Assembly (NCBI RefSeq): GCF_900095445.1
Contig: NZ_FMJL01000012.1
Span: 1 to 64,000 of the forward strand
Length of the DNA stretch: 64,000 nucleotides
DNA from: Clostridium sp. N3C
GTDB taxonomy: Bacteria > Bacillota > Clostridia > Clostridiales > Clostridiaceae
Reading direction: 5' to 3'
Position 1 is the stretch's first letter; each line of letters opens with the position of its first letter. The notes under the pieces are model-generated. The model worked only from the letters and a program-made list of their open reading frames with translations, had not been told where the DNA came from and did no database searches. Position numbers and translations under genes: made by a program. Shown piece by piece: positions 17,595 to 26,644 of this stretch.

Positions 17595-19013
17595 ATGGGA
17601 AGAAGAGGTCTTGCCTTTAAAACCGTAGTAGTCTATACACTAATATCTACAGTATGTATAACAATCATGTGTAGCATACTATTTATTCGATTTAAGAATC
17701 ATTATTATGATCAGAGGAAATATCAGATAGACATAATGGTAGATGGGATTCGTAATTGGATGGTAGAGGAAGCGGATTATGATAGTTCTATGTATTTAAC
17801 TAAGTTAAAAGAAAGAATAGAGATAATTAGTGACTCTATAGAAGAAGACATGCTTTTCGTCAATAAAATAGGATTAGTTCATATAGTTTCTGATGAAAAA
17901 TACAACACATTACTATATAGAAATTTCATATCTGAGGACTTTAATAAATTATCTTCAGGAAATAGTATAGAAAAGATTATAAGTAATAATGAAATTTTTT
18001 CTGAAAAAATGTATGTTTATATAGTGCCAGTCATAGAAAATGATGCCTTTCAGGGTGCTATAGTTACTTTTACTCCCCTTTACAATATGGAAAAACCTAT
18101 AAGAAATATAGGATTTTTTATGTGGATAACTGCAGTAAGTATGATTGGAGCAACGGCATTTATTTTGTATAAGGCTACAACTAGAATGGTTGTAAGACCT
18201 CTTGCGGAGATAAATAAAGCTGCTCAAAAGATAGCAAAGGGAGAAGTTGAAAGAAGAGCAAATATAAATACAGGAGATGAAATAGGAGAGCTGGCCGCAT
18301 CTTTTAATACCATGGCAGATTCCTTAGAGAAGGTTGAGAATGACAGGAGAACCTTTATATCTAATGTTTCTCATGAACTTAGAACTCCTATAACTTCTAT
18401 AAAAGGCTTTATTGGAGGAGTGTTAGATGGAGTTATTCCTAAAGAAAAGGAGAAAGATTATCTTTCTATAGCCTATGAGGAAATACAGAGGCTAGCTAGA
18501 TTAGTAAACGATTTGTTAGATCTTTCGGTATTTGATGCAGGAAAATTTAAGTTAGATATAGGTCAAATTGATATAAATGAAATTATAAGGCTATGTGTAA
18601 TAAAGGCTGAAGCCAGAATAAATCAAAAAGAATTAAGTGTTGATGTTACCTTACAGGATGAACATTTATATGCATATGCAGATAGAGATAGGATAATACA
18701 AGTAGTAACTAATCTCCTTGATAATGCCATAAAGTATGTTAATGACAAGGGCAGAATAAGAGTAGTTACTAAAACTAAGGGGGATAAGGTTCTTGTATCA
18801 ATATTTAATAGTGGACCGAAGATAGCAGAGGAAGATAAGAAGCATATATGGGAAAGATTCTATAAATCTGATAAATCACGTACTTCTAAGGTTAGTACTG
18901 GTTTAGGACTTCCTATTGTTAGAAATATTCTTACTCAACATGGTGAAGATATATGGGTAGAAAATGGGGAAAAAGAAGGAGTAACATTCTATTTTACATT
19001 AAGGAAAGCGTAA
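17595..19013 (+). CDS. Membrane sensor histidine kinase
   Basis: A 472-residue kinase. The first membrane helix is at about residues 10-32, an extracytoplasmic sensor region follows to about residue 172, and a second helix is at about 173-195. A HAMP linker comes next (VRPLAEINKAAQKIAKGEVERR), then HisKA with phospho-acceptor His260 in SNVSHELRTP, and an ATPase domain with NLLDNAIKY and the G box TGLGLPIV. It is translationally coupled to the response regulator, with zero gap. The HtrA-like gene 29 bp downstream probably belongs to the same operon. The signal is not known. Confidence 0.93.
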   Translation: MGRRGLAFKTVVVYTLISTVCITIMCSILFIRFKNHYYDQRKYQIDIMVDGIRNWMVEEADYDSSMYLTKLKERIEIISDSIEEDMLFVNKIGLVHIVSDEKYNTLLYRNFISEDFNKLSSGNSIEKIISNNEIFSEKMYVYIVPVIENDAFQGAIVTFTPLYNMEKPIRNIGFFMWITAVSMIGATAFILYKATTRMVVRPLAEINKAAQKIAKGEVERRANINTGDEIGELAASFNTMADSLEKVENDRRTFISNVSHELRTPITSIKGFIGGVLDGVIPKEKEKDYLSIAYEEIQRLARLVNDLLDLSVFDAGKFKLDIGQIDINEIIRLCVIKAEARINQKELSVDVTLQDEHLYAYADRDRIIQVVTNLLDNAIKYVNDKGRIRVVTKTKGDKVLVSIFNSGPKIAEEDKKHIWERFYKSDKSRTSKVSTGLGLPIVRNILTQHGEDIWVENGEKEGVTFYFTLRKA

Positions 19014-19042
19014 GCTTATTCTAGTTTAAGGGGTGGGGCTGC

Positions 19043-20332
19043 ATGAGTAATTTTTATAAAGATTATGATGATTTAAATAGGACTACAAGAGTTTTAGAAA
19101 ATCTATCGGACATTCGTAGAGACTATGGTAGTATTAAAAGTGGCTCCAATATAAATAAGGAACAGGGTGATGAATTTATAGTAAATCATAGCAGTGGAAA
19201 AATTAATTTTAGAAAGAATACAAGAAAAGCAAAAATGAAGGCAGCCTTAAAAGGAGTTATTTTTGTTTTTATTGCTTCTTTATCTGGAGGTATTACAGCA
19301 ACTATATTAATTGAAAACAAATATAGTTCCTATTTAACGGAAAAACCTAGATATATATCCGGTAATGGTGTTTATATTGGAGGAAAGCCCTTCACCTCTT
19401 CTAGTGTAATTCCTAAAAATGCTACTAATATAGTAGCAGAAACTGTAGCGCCTGCGGTAGTGGGGATTTCTAACAATGCGGATAACTTTGTTAATGAGAC
19501 TATAAACAGTTATTCTGGTTCAGGAATAATTTTTGATTCCAATGGGTACATAGTAACCAGCTATCGTATAATTCAAGGGGCGGATAAGATAATGGTTAAA
19601 TTACCTTTCAATACTATGGACTCTTTTCAAGCAACAGTGGTAGGAGTGGATAAAAATTCAGATATCGCTGTGATAAAAATAGATGCTAAGGACCTTCCAG
19701 TAGCAAAGTTTGGAGAAGGGGCTAATGTAAGGCAAGGGGATGTAGGAATTGCTATAGGGAATCCCTTTGGTCAAGAATATGGTAGCTTCATTACTAATGG
19801 TATAATAAGTTCAATAAATAGAAAAGTGAAATCAAAGGATAGTGAAAGTGGAAAAGAAACTACCTATAAGATATTTCAAACAGATACAGAAGTATATGCA
19901 GGGGGATACGGAGGACCTTTGTGCAATGAGTTAGGTGAAGTAATAGGTCTATTAAGCTCAAGTATACAACCTTTATCAGGTATGAACTTTGCCATATCCA
20001 TAGATGAAGTTAAGAAGGTAATAAATGCTATTAATAATAGTACTGAAGGCCCTAGATTAGGCTTTGGTATAGAAGGAGTAACAGTAAATAATGTAGGAGG
20101 AAAAGGTATAAAGGGCTTTTATGTATTAGATGTAATTCCAGGTTCTGGAGCAGAAGCAGCAGGAATACAGTCGTGGGATATAATTATGGAGGTTGCTGGC
20201 GAAAAGATAAACTCTAAAGAAGAATTTATAGCTAAAGAAGAAACTTTTAGAGATGGAGATATAGTGCCTTGCAAGGTATGGCGAAATGAAAAGGTTTTTG
20301 ATGTAAATATTAAAGTATCTGCAATTGAATAG
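19043..20332 (+). CDS. HtrA/DegP-like membrane protein lacking catalytic His and Ser (predicted pseudoprotease)
   Basis: The 429-residue protein has a cytoplasmic N-terminal region, one membrane helix (about residues 66-91), a trypsin-like domain of HtrA type and a C-terminal PDZ domain (about residues 330-429). The fold motifs are well kept: SGSGIIFDSNGYIVTS, DKNSDIAVIKI, GNPFG and GGPL. The catalytic His is replaced by Arg175 in SYRII, where active enzymes have NHV or YHV. The nucleophile Ser is replaced by Tyr289 in GGYGGPL, where active enzymes have GNSGGPL. Only Asp207 remains. The frame is intact, so loss of activity with retained structure is likely. It is linked to a two-component system and could act as a sensor or binding partner. 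GGGGTGG precedes the ATG. Confidence 0.88.
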   Translation: MSNFYKDYDDLNRTTRVLENLSDIRRDYGSIKSGSNINKEQGDEFIVNHSSGKINFRKNTRKAKMKAALKGVIFVFIASLSGGITATILIENKYSSYLTEKPRYISGNGVYIGGKPFTSSSVIPKNATNIVAETVAPAVVGISNNADNFVNETINSYSGSGIIFDSNGYIVTSYRIIQGADKIMVKLPFNTMDSFQATVVGVDKNSDIAVIKIDAKDLPVAKFGEGANVRQGDVGIAIGNPFGQEYGSFITNGIISSINRKVKSKDSESGKETTYKIFQTDTEVYAGGYGGPLCNELGEVIGLLSSSIQPLSGMNFAISIDEVKKVINAINNSTEGPRLGFGIEGVTVNNVGGKGIKGFYVLDVIPGSGAEAAGIQSWDIIMEVAGEKINSKEEFIAKEETFRDGDIVPCKVWRNEKVFDVNIKVSAIE

Positions 20333-20362
20333 GTGTTATAGTATTCTAGCTTTCCAATATCT

Positions 20363-20387
20363 AAAGTGGCTTTTAGCCACTTTTTGT
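20363..20387 (+). terminator. Terminator after the HtrA-like gene
   Basis: The stem AAAGTGGCT/AGCCACTTT closes a short TTT loop and is followed by TTTTTG. It ends the response regulator-kinase-HtrA operon. Confidence 0.8.
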
Positions 20388-20467
20388 GTTTACTTTTAAA
20401 ATTAAATCGTTTAAGATAAAATATTATAATGTGAGAAAAATAGAAAGTTCCAAAAGGGGGCACGGAA

Positions 20468-21031
20468 ATGTACTTGATAGTTGGTTTAGGTAATCCTGGT
20501 CGTGAATATGAGAATACAAGACACAATGTAGGTTTTCAAGTTTTAGATTTATTAGCGGACAGGTATAAAATAAGTTTAAGCAGGATAAAATTTAAAAGTG
20601 TATATGGAGAAGGTAGCATTAATGGCGAAAAGGTTATATTAGCAAAACCTCAAACCTTTATGAATGCTAGTGGAGAAAGTGTGGCTGAAATAACTAGATT
20701 CTATAAAATACCTAATGAAAAAGTTCTAGTTATTTATGATGATATGAGTCTTGATGTAGGTAGATTAAGAATTAGGGCTAAAGGAAGTGCTGGTGGACAT
20801 AATGGAATAAAGAATATTATAGCCCATCTTTCCTCAGAGGATTTTCCAAGAATAAAAGTAGGTATTGGAAAGCCTGAAGGAGGGTGGATTAGTCATGTTA
20901 TGGGAAACTTTAGCAAAGAGGAACAAGAAAAGTTAGCAGAAGTATATAAAACCGTTATACATGCTGTAGAAACCATAATAGCCAAGGGAACAGAAGAAGC
21001 AATGAATAAGTATAATAGTTTTAAAATATAA
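20468..21031 (+). CDS. pth: Peptidyl-tRNA hydrolase
   Basis: A 187-residue Pth that frees tRNA from peptidyl-tRNAs dropped by ribosomes. The family hallmarks are present: VGLGNPGREYENTRHNVGF with the catalytic His, KPQTFMNASG, and YDDMSLDVGRLRIRAKGSAGGHNGIKN. The length is standard. A strong AAGGGGG site precedes the ATG. The pair pth-mfd (27-bp gap) is conserved with Bacillus spoVC-mfd. Confidence 0.98.
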   Translation: MYLIVGLGNPGREYENTRHNVGFQVLDLLADRYKISLSRIKFKSVYGEGSINGEKVILAKPQTFMNASGESVAEITRFYKIPNEKVLVIYDDMSLDVGRLRIRAKGSAGGHNGIKNIIAHLSSEDFPRIKVGIGKPEGGWISHVMGNFSKEEQEKLAEVYKTVIHAVETIIAKGTEEAMNKYNSFKI

Positions 21032-21058
21032 AGAAATTTTAGGATGGTGTATGTTATT

Positions 21059-24000
21059 ATGAGATTTAAAGGACTAATGGAGAGTTTAACAAATAGCTCC
21101 ATGTTTAAAGAATTTATATATGATCTGTCCTGTAATAAATACCCTGCAGCCATTTATGGCTTGTCTGAGTCTGCTAGAGCTTATGTAATAAATGGGGTTT
21201 TCGAGAAAACAAACAGCAATATTTTTATAATAGCAAACAGCGACGTTGAAGGTAGAAATATATACGAAGATCTAAGTTTATATATTCCTAATGTATATTA
21301 CTTCCCTTCTAAGGAAATCGTTTTTTATAATATCTATGCGATTTCCGGTGATCTGCGATGGGAGAGACTAAAGGTTATAAAAGAAATGCTAACCCCAGGA
21401 AGAAAGGTAATAGTAACTACTGCAGAAGCTCTTGCACCGGTATATACACCTTTTGAATTATATAAAAAATATGACTTTAAGATTTCTGTAGGAGATACAA
21501 TCAACTTGCAAGAACTTGCCTATAAGCTGGTACAGTGTGGCTATGAAAGAATGGAAATAGTGGATGGAAAAGGACAATTCTCTATAAGGGGAGGAATTAT
21601 AGATTTATTTTCACCAATTTCCAATGTACCTTACAGAATAGAACTTTTTGGTGATGAAGTGGATTCTATTAGAAGCTTCAATACAGAGTCTCAAAGAAGT
21701 ATAGATAAGGTAGAATACATAGAGGTCTTTCCTGCAAAGGAAATTTTGCTAGACAAAGAAAGTATTGAAAAGGGATATAAAAAGATTGAAGAAGACTTAA
21801 CGGACATGCTTTCTAGATTCAAAAAAAGTAAGGAAAAAGAAGCCTATGATAAAATCAATGACATTACTAAAAGAAACCTAGAATCCTTAAAGGAAAATTG
21901 GACTTTTGAAACTATAGATAGTTTTCTTCCTTATTTTTACGACAAAACCTCTACATTATACGATTATATGGGAGAAGCAATTATTATAGTAGACGATGTT
22001 CAACGTTGCAAGGGAAAACTTGATAGCATTTATTTTGAATTTGAAGATGCCTACACTTCCTTTCTTCAAAGGGGAGAAATCTTACCTTTACAAGGTAAAT
22101 TGCTTGTTGACAAAGAAAAAGTTATCAGTAAATTGCAAAATTCTAAAGTTATTGAGTTAAATTCTATGGCTAAGAGCCAAGATATATTGTTGCCTAGAAC
22201 TACATTACATCTATCAGAAATAACTTTACATAATTATCAAGGAAAACTTGACCTATTAATTGAAGATATTAAAAATAAAAAAAGTAAAGGTTATAAGACC
22301 GTTATTTTGTCTGGAACAAGACCTAGGGGAGAACGTCTTGTAAATACCTTGAAAGAGCAAGGAATAGAAAGTGTATATAGAGATGTGGTAGGTGAAATTA
22401 AAGAAGGTGAAGTTGTAGTAACCTTTGGTAACCAACTAAAAGGATATGAGTTTCCGGAGTTAAAGCTCTGTATTATATCTGATAAAGAGGTCTTTGGAGA
22501 AGCTAAGAAGAAAACGCGAAAAAGTGCTGCCTTGAAAAAAGGTGTAAGCAAGATAAAAAGCTTTACGGATCTTAAGCCAGGAGATTATGTTGTCCACACA
22601 AATCATGGTATAGGAATATATAAAGGAATAAAGCATTTAGAAGTCCAGGGATTGAAGAGGGACTTCTTAGAGTTATGTTATGAAGGTGACGATAAACTTT
22701 ACGTACCTGTTGATCAGTTGGACATGGTGCAGAAATACATAGGCAGTGATGGTAAGGCAGCTAAAATAAATAAATTAGGCGGAAATGAATGGGCCAAGGC
22801 TAAAGCTAAGGTTAAAAAATCTATAAATGAAATAGCGGAGGACTTAGTAAAGCTTTATGCTTCTAGGTCTATAGTAAAAGGACATAAATTTAGTAAAGAT
22901 ACCGTTTGGCAAAAGCAATTTGAAGATGAATTTCCTTATGAAGAAACTCCTGATCAAATCACTTCTCTTCAGGAAATAAAAGCAGATATGGAATCCGACA
23001 AACCTATGGACAGACTGCTTTGTGGGGATGTAGGTTACGGTAAGACAGAGGTGGCTCTAAGAGCAGCCTTTAAGGCGGTAATGGATGGAAAGCAAGTAGC
23101 ATTTTTGGTTCCTACAACCATATTAGCTGAGCAGCATTATAATAATATGATAAAAAGATTTGCTGGTTTTCCAGTGCGTATAGATATGATTAGTAGATTT
23201 AGAACACCATCACAGGTAAAGGAAACTCTTAAAAACGTAAAAGCAGGGGTAGTGGATATATTGGTAGGTACCCATAGGATACTTCAGAAGGATGTAGAGT
23301 TTAAGGATATTGGACTATTAATAATTGATGAAGAGCAGAGATTTGGAGTTAAGCATAAGGAACAAATTAAGAATTTTAAAAAGAATATAGATGTAATAAC
23401 CTTAACGGCTACTCCAATACCTAGAACTTTACATATGTCACTTACAGGAGTTAGAGATATCAGTGTTATTGAAACACCTCCTGAAGAACGTTATCCCATT
23501 CAAACTTATGTGGTAGAATATAATGAGCAGCTTATTAGAGATGCTATTCTAAGAGAATTAGGAAGAGATGGGCAAGTATTTTTTGTCTATAATAGAGTTG
23601 AAGATATAGGTAGTATGGCTAAAAGTATTGGGGAGCTCGTTCCTGAGGCTAGGATAGCGGTGGCCCATGGCCAAATGACAGAGAGAGAGCTAGAAAAGGT
23701 TATGATGGAATTTATGAATCATGAATATGATATTTTAGTAGCTACCACAATAATAGAGACAGGTATTGATATTCAAAATGTTAATACTATGATAATATAT
23801 GATGCAGATAAAATGGGATTGTCCCAATTATATCAACTTAGAGGAAGAGTGGGACGTTCTAATAGAATAGCCTATGCATATTTTACTTACAGAAAAGATA
23901 AAATCCTCTCAGAAGTAGCAGAAAAACGACTTAAGGCAATAAAGGATTTTACGGAATTAGGATCCGGGTTTAAAATTGCTATGAGTGATTTGGAAATAAG

Positions 24001-24595
24001 AGGGGCAGGTAACATGATGGGATCTGCACAGCATGGTCAAATGTCGGTAGTAGGTTATGATCTTTACTGTAGAATGTTAGAGGAAACTATAAAACTTATA
24101 AAGGGTGAAATTACAGAAGAAGAAATAGAAACTACTGTAGAACTAAACATAGATGCTTATATACCAACTAATTATATTGAAGATGAAGTACAAAAAATAG
24201 AGGTGTATAAGAAAATTGCTGCCATAAGTGGTTTTGATGATTTTATGGATGTTAAGGATGAATTGGAGGACAGATTCTCTGAAATACCTCAACCAGTTTA
24301 TAATCTCATGGATATTGCATACCTAAGAAGCTTAGGAAAGAAATTGGGTATTGTTGAAATAAAGGAAAAGGGAAACGAAGTTTATTTTTATTTCAAGGAT
24401 AAGGATAAATTAAAGGATGTTATGATAAGAGCTTTAATGGAGAAGTATAGCAAAAAAATAGTTTTCAAACTTGGGGATAGACCAGCGGTGGCCTATAAAA
24501 TACAAGATGTTAAAAAGGAAGACTTGCTAGGGATTTTTAAGGAGATGCTTCATTATCTTTTACAGTTAGATGAAGGTAAAGAAAATATTAATTGA
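21059..24595 (+). CDS. mfd: Transcription-repair coupling factor
   Basis: A 1178-residue Mfd that removes RNA polymerase stalled at lesions and recruits UvrA. The N-terminal UvrB-like module includes SIRGGIIDLFSP and PYRIELFGDEVDSIR. The RNA polymerase-interacting domain follows (GDYVVHTNHGIGIYKGI). Then come the RecG-like translocase with Walker A GDVGYGKTEVA, DEEQ box IIDEEQRFGV, TATPIPRTL and the QLRGRVGRS motif, and a C-terminal TRCF domain. The ATG at 21059 follows AGGATGGTG; an earlier in-frame ATG at 21044 overlaps that site and is less likely. Confidence 0.97.
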   Translation: MRFKGLMESLTNSSMFKEFIYDLSCNKYPAAIYGLSESARAYVINGVFEKTNSNIFIIANSDVEGRNIYEDLSLYIPNVYYFPSKEIVFYNIYAISGDLRWERLKVIKEMLTPGRKVIVTTAEALAPVYTPFELYKKYDFKISVGDTINLQELAYKLVQCGYERMEIVDGKGQFSIRGGIIDLFSPISNVPYRIELFGDEVDSIRSFNTESQRSIDKVEYIEVFPAKEILLDKESIEKGYKKIEEDLTDMLSRFKKSKEKEAYDKINDITKRNLESLKENWTFETIDSFLPYFYDKTSTLYDYMGEAIIIVDDVQRCKGKLDSIYFEFEDAYTSFLQRGEILPLQGKLLVDKEKVISKLQNSKVIELNSMAKSQDILLPRTTLHLSEITLHNYQGKLDLLIEDIKNKKSKGYKTVILSGTRPRGERLVNTLKEQGIESVYRDVVGEIKEGEVVVTFGNQLKGYEFPELKLCIISDKEVFGEAKKKTRKSAALKKGVSKIKSFTDLKPGDYVVHTNHGIGIYKGIKHLEVQGLKRDFLELCYEGDDKLYVPVDQLDMVQKYIGSDGKAAKINKLGGNEWAKAKAKVKKSINEIAEDLVKLYASRSIVKGHKFSKDTVWQKQFEDEFPYEETPDQITSLQEIKADMESDKPMDRLLCGDVGYGKTEVALRAAFKAVMDGKQVAFLVPTTILAEQHYNNMIKRFAGFPVRIDMISRFRTPSQVKETLKNVKAGVVDILVGTHRILQKDVEFKDIGLLIIDEEQRFGVKHKEQIKNFKKNIDVITLTATPIPRTLHMSLTGVRDISVIETPPEERYPIQTYVVEYNEQLIRDAILRELGRDGQVFFVYNRVEDIGSMAKSIGELVPEARIAVAHGQMTERELEKVMMEFMNHEYDILVATTIIETGIDIQNVNTMIIYDADKMGLSQLYQLRGRVGRSNRIAYAYFTYRKDKILSEVAEKRLKAIKDFTELGSGFKIAMSDLEIRGAGNMMGSAQHGQMSVVGYDLYCRMLEETIKLIKGEITEEEIETTVELNIDAYIPTNYIEDEVQKIEVYKKIAAISGFDDFMDVKDELEDRFSEIPQPVYNLMDIAYLRSLGKKLGIVEIKEKGNEVYFYFKDKDKLKDVMIRALMEKYSKKIVFKLGDRPAVAYKIQDVKKEDLLGIFKEMLHYLLQLDEGKENIN

Positions 24596-24652
24596 AATAA
24601 TATGCAAAAATATTTATAATGAAAAAAGATTATATTGAGTGGGGGAATTTAC

Positions 24653-25693
24653 ATGAATAAGGTTAAAAAAGTGGTTAGCATATTAGTTACCGGCTTACTT
24701 GTCTTTTCAGCTTCTGGTTGTATTGTAAAGACTCAAGCAGGAAAGGACAATACCGTTGTTGCCAAGGTTGGAGGGGAAAAGATTAAAGTTATAGATGTTA
24801 GAAATAAAATGAAAAGTACGGAAGAATCTATAAAAGAAAAGTATGGTAATCTTACTAGCGATGAAGCTAAGAAGGCTCTAGAAGAAGCTTATGTTAATGC
24901 TTTGGAAAATATGGCTCAATGGAAACTTCTTGAGATTGTAGCTAAAGAGAACTATGCAGATAAAAATATCATACCAGATCTTAATAATATAGATGAAGAG
25001 GCCGAAAAGCAAGTAAGTATGGTTAAGGAATTATATTTTGAAAATGACGACTCAAAGTTTGAAGAAGGTCTTAAAGATATGGGTATGACTGTAGATTCTT
25101 TAAAGGATCAATACAGGGAAACGTTGAGAGACAACCAAGAAATAATAATTGCTAGTAGAGTTCAATATGAAATTATAAAAGATCTAACTGTAAGTGATGA
25201 TGAAATAAGTAGTTATTATACATCTAACATAGCGTCCTATACTACTAATGCCGGTGCAAACTTTTATCATATTGTAGTGGATACAGAGGAAAAAGCTAAG
25301 GAAGTAAAAGAAAAGCTAAATAGTGGTTCTGATTTTAAAGAGTTAGCCAAGGAATACAGTACTGATAGTTCTGCTAGCTACGGAGGATATTTAGGATATA
25401 TACAGTATGATAACACTACTATGGCTGAAACATTTATGTCTGTAGCAAAGGCTTTAGGTGAGGGAGAGGTATCTGATCCAATTAAAACATCTGAAGGTAA
25501 ATGGGAAATAATCAAAGCAGAGGGTGTAGTTAAAGAGACAAAGGTTACAGCTCTTGAGGAAGTAAAAGATCAAATTAAGGAACAACTTTTAAGTAAAAAG
25601 AGAGATTCTGAATTTGATAAAAAGGTAGAAGAATGGAAGAAAGAAAAAGGATTTAAACTGTATGAAGATAAGTTAAAGAAAAATATACTTTAA
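24653..25693 (+). CDS. prsA: PrsA-like foldase lipoprotein
   Basis: A 346-residue exported peptidyl-prolyl isomerase. A lipoprotein signal peptide ends in the lipobox FSASGC with lipid-modified Cys23. An N-terminal SurA/PrsA helical domain follows, then a parvulin domain at about residues 200-300 (ANFYHIVVD, GGYLGYIQYDN, SEGKWEIIKAE) and a charged C-terminal helix. It should assist folding of secreted proteins outside the membrane. The ATG at 24653 behind GGGGG is chosen over an upstream start at 24635, since it gives a standard signal peptide. It follows mfd and ends at a strong terminator. Confidence 0.9.
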   Translation: MNKVKKVVSILVTGLLVFSASGCIVKTQAGKDNTVVAKVGGEKIKVIDVRNKMKSTEESIKEKYGNLTSDEAKKALEEAYVNALENMAQWKLLEIVAKENYADKNIIPDLNNIDEEAEKQVSMVKELYFENDDSKFEEGLKDMGMTVDSLKDQYRETLRDNQEIIIASRVQYEIIKDLTVSDDEISSYYTSNIASYTTNAGANFYHIVVDTEEKAKEVKEKLNSGSDFKELAKEYSTDSSASYGGYLGYIQYDNTTMAETFMSVAKALGEGEVSDPIKTSEGKWEIIKAEGVVKETKVTALEEVKDQIKEQLLSKKRDSEFDKKVEEWKKEKGFKLYEDKLKKNIL

Positions 25694-25696
25694 TTT

Positions 25697-25738
25697 TAAA
25701 AGCAGTGTCAAAATTAATACTTGACACTGCTTTTATTT
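25697..25738 (+). terminator. Terminator after prsA
   Basis: A stem of about 14 bp (AAAAGCAGTGTCAA with TTGACACTGCTTTT) is followed by ATTT. Confidence 0.85.
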
Positions 25739-25766
25739 ATGTGTTATGCAAATTGTTTCTAATTTT

Positions 25767-25796
25767 GCATTTGGAGTAATTATAATTCAAATAATA
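25767..25796 (+). promoter_or_regulatory. Candidate forespore-type (SigG-like) promoter of spoVT
   Basis: GCATTT and AATAATA are 17 bp apart, about 90 bp before spoVT, and loosely resemble the SigG pattern. In B. subtilis spoVT is SigG-dependent. The match is partial in both hexamers. Confidence 0.3.
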
Positions 25797-25885
25797 GCCT
25801 TTATTAGTGCATAAAATTTCATTTTAAGAAAGATAATATTAATGGAAGTAGAATATATGTAATTTAATTAAGGGAGGGTAAACGA

Positions 25886-26440
25886 ATGAAGGCTACAGGT
25901 ATAGTTAGAAGAATAGATGATCTTGGTAGAGTTGTTATTCCAAAGGAGATTAGAAGAACATTAAGAATCAGAGAAGGGGATCCATTGGAGATTTTCACTG
26001 ATAGAGAAGGCGGAGTAATTTTGAAAAAGTACTCTCCTATAGGAGAACTAAGCGATTTTTCAAAGGAATATGCAGAATCCTTGCAACAGGCAATTGGACA
26101 TATAGTACTTATTGCAGATAAAGATGCCATAATATCTGTAAGTGGCGCTCCTAAGAAAGAGTACTTAGAAAAACGAATAAGCGATGAACTGGAAAAGGTA
26201 ATGGAAGATAGAAAAACCTTATTACTAGATGAAGCTAATAATAATTTGATATCTTTATATAAGGATGAGGAAGTAGAAGGAAAATACACCGCCGCTGTTA
26301 TTTCTCCTATATTGGCAGAAGGCGATGCAATTGGGGCTGTAATCATATTATCCAAACAAAATGGGGAAAAGTTTGGAGAGTTAGAAATGAAGTTAGCTGA
26401 AACTGCATCTGCCTTCTTGGGAAAGCAAATGGAACAATAG
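25886..26440 (+). CDS. spoVT: Stage V sporulation protein T, AbrB-family regulator
   Basis: A 184-residue SpoVT. The N-terminal AbrB-type swapped-hairpin DNA-binding domain (MKATGIVRRIDDLGRVVIPKEIRRTL) is nearly invariant in spore formers. A GAF-like domain fills residues 60-180. SpoVT tunes SigG-dependent genes late in forespore development. GGGAGGG precedes the ATG. The position between prsA and the SpoVB-type gene matches the Bacillus spoVT-yabM order. Confidence 0.97.
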   Translation: MKATGIVRRIDDLGRVVIPKEIRRTLRIREGDPLEIFTDREGGVILKKYSPIGELSDFSKEYAESLQQAIGHIVLIADKDAIISVSGAPKKEYLEKRISDELEKVMEDRKTLLLDEANNNLISLYKDEEVEGKYTAAVISPILAEGDAIGAVIILSKQNGEKFGELEMKLAETASAFLGKQMEQ

Positions 26441-26571
26441 AAGTATACATATCTTCTATGAACCGATTTGCTAAATTCAATTATAACCAATAATTGCATA
26501 AATTATACATCGATACACAAAAAACATTGTAATAATGACTGTTTACTACAAATACAAATAATTAGAACCTT

Positions 26572-26612
26572 AAATTTAGAACTATAAAGTTTTTTATAGT
26601 TCTAAATTTTTT
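26572..26612 (+). terminator. Terminator after spoVT
   Basis: A 17-bp perfect AT-rich stem (26572-26588 with its complement ending near 26608) precedes TTTT. Confidence 0.7.
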
Positions 26613-26644
26613 AACCCTTATCAATTGCCAAATGGAGGAGTATT

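Noticed and set aside
20119-20526. 135-residue minus-strand frame
   Set aside because: It overlaps the ends of the HtrA-like gene and pth, both clear genes, and spans a terminator.
25864-26499. 211-residue minus-strand frame
   Set aside because: It is the shadow of spoVT, whose plus-strand product is unmistakable.
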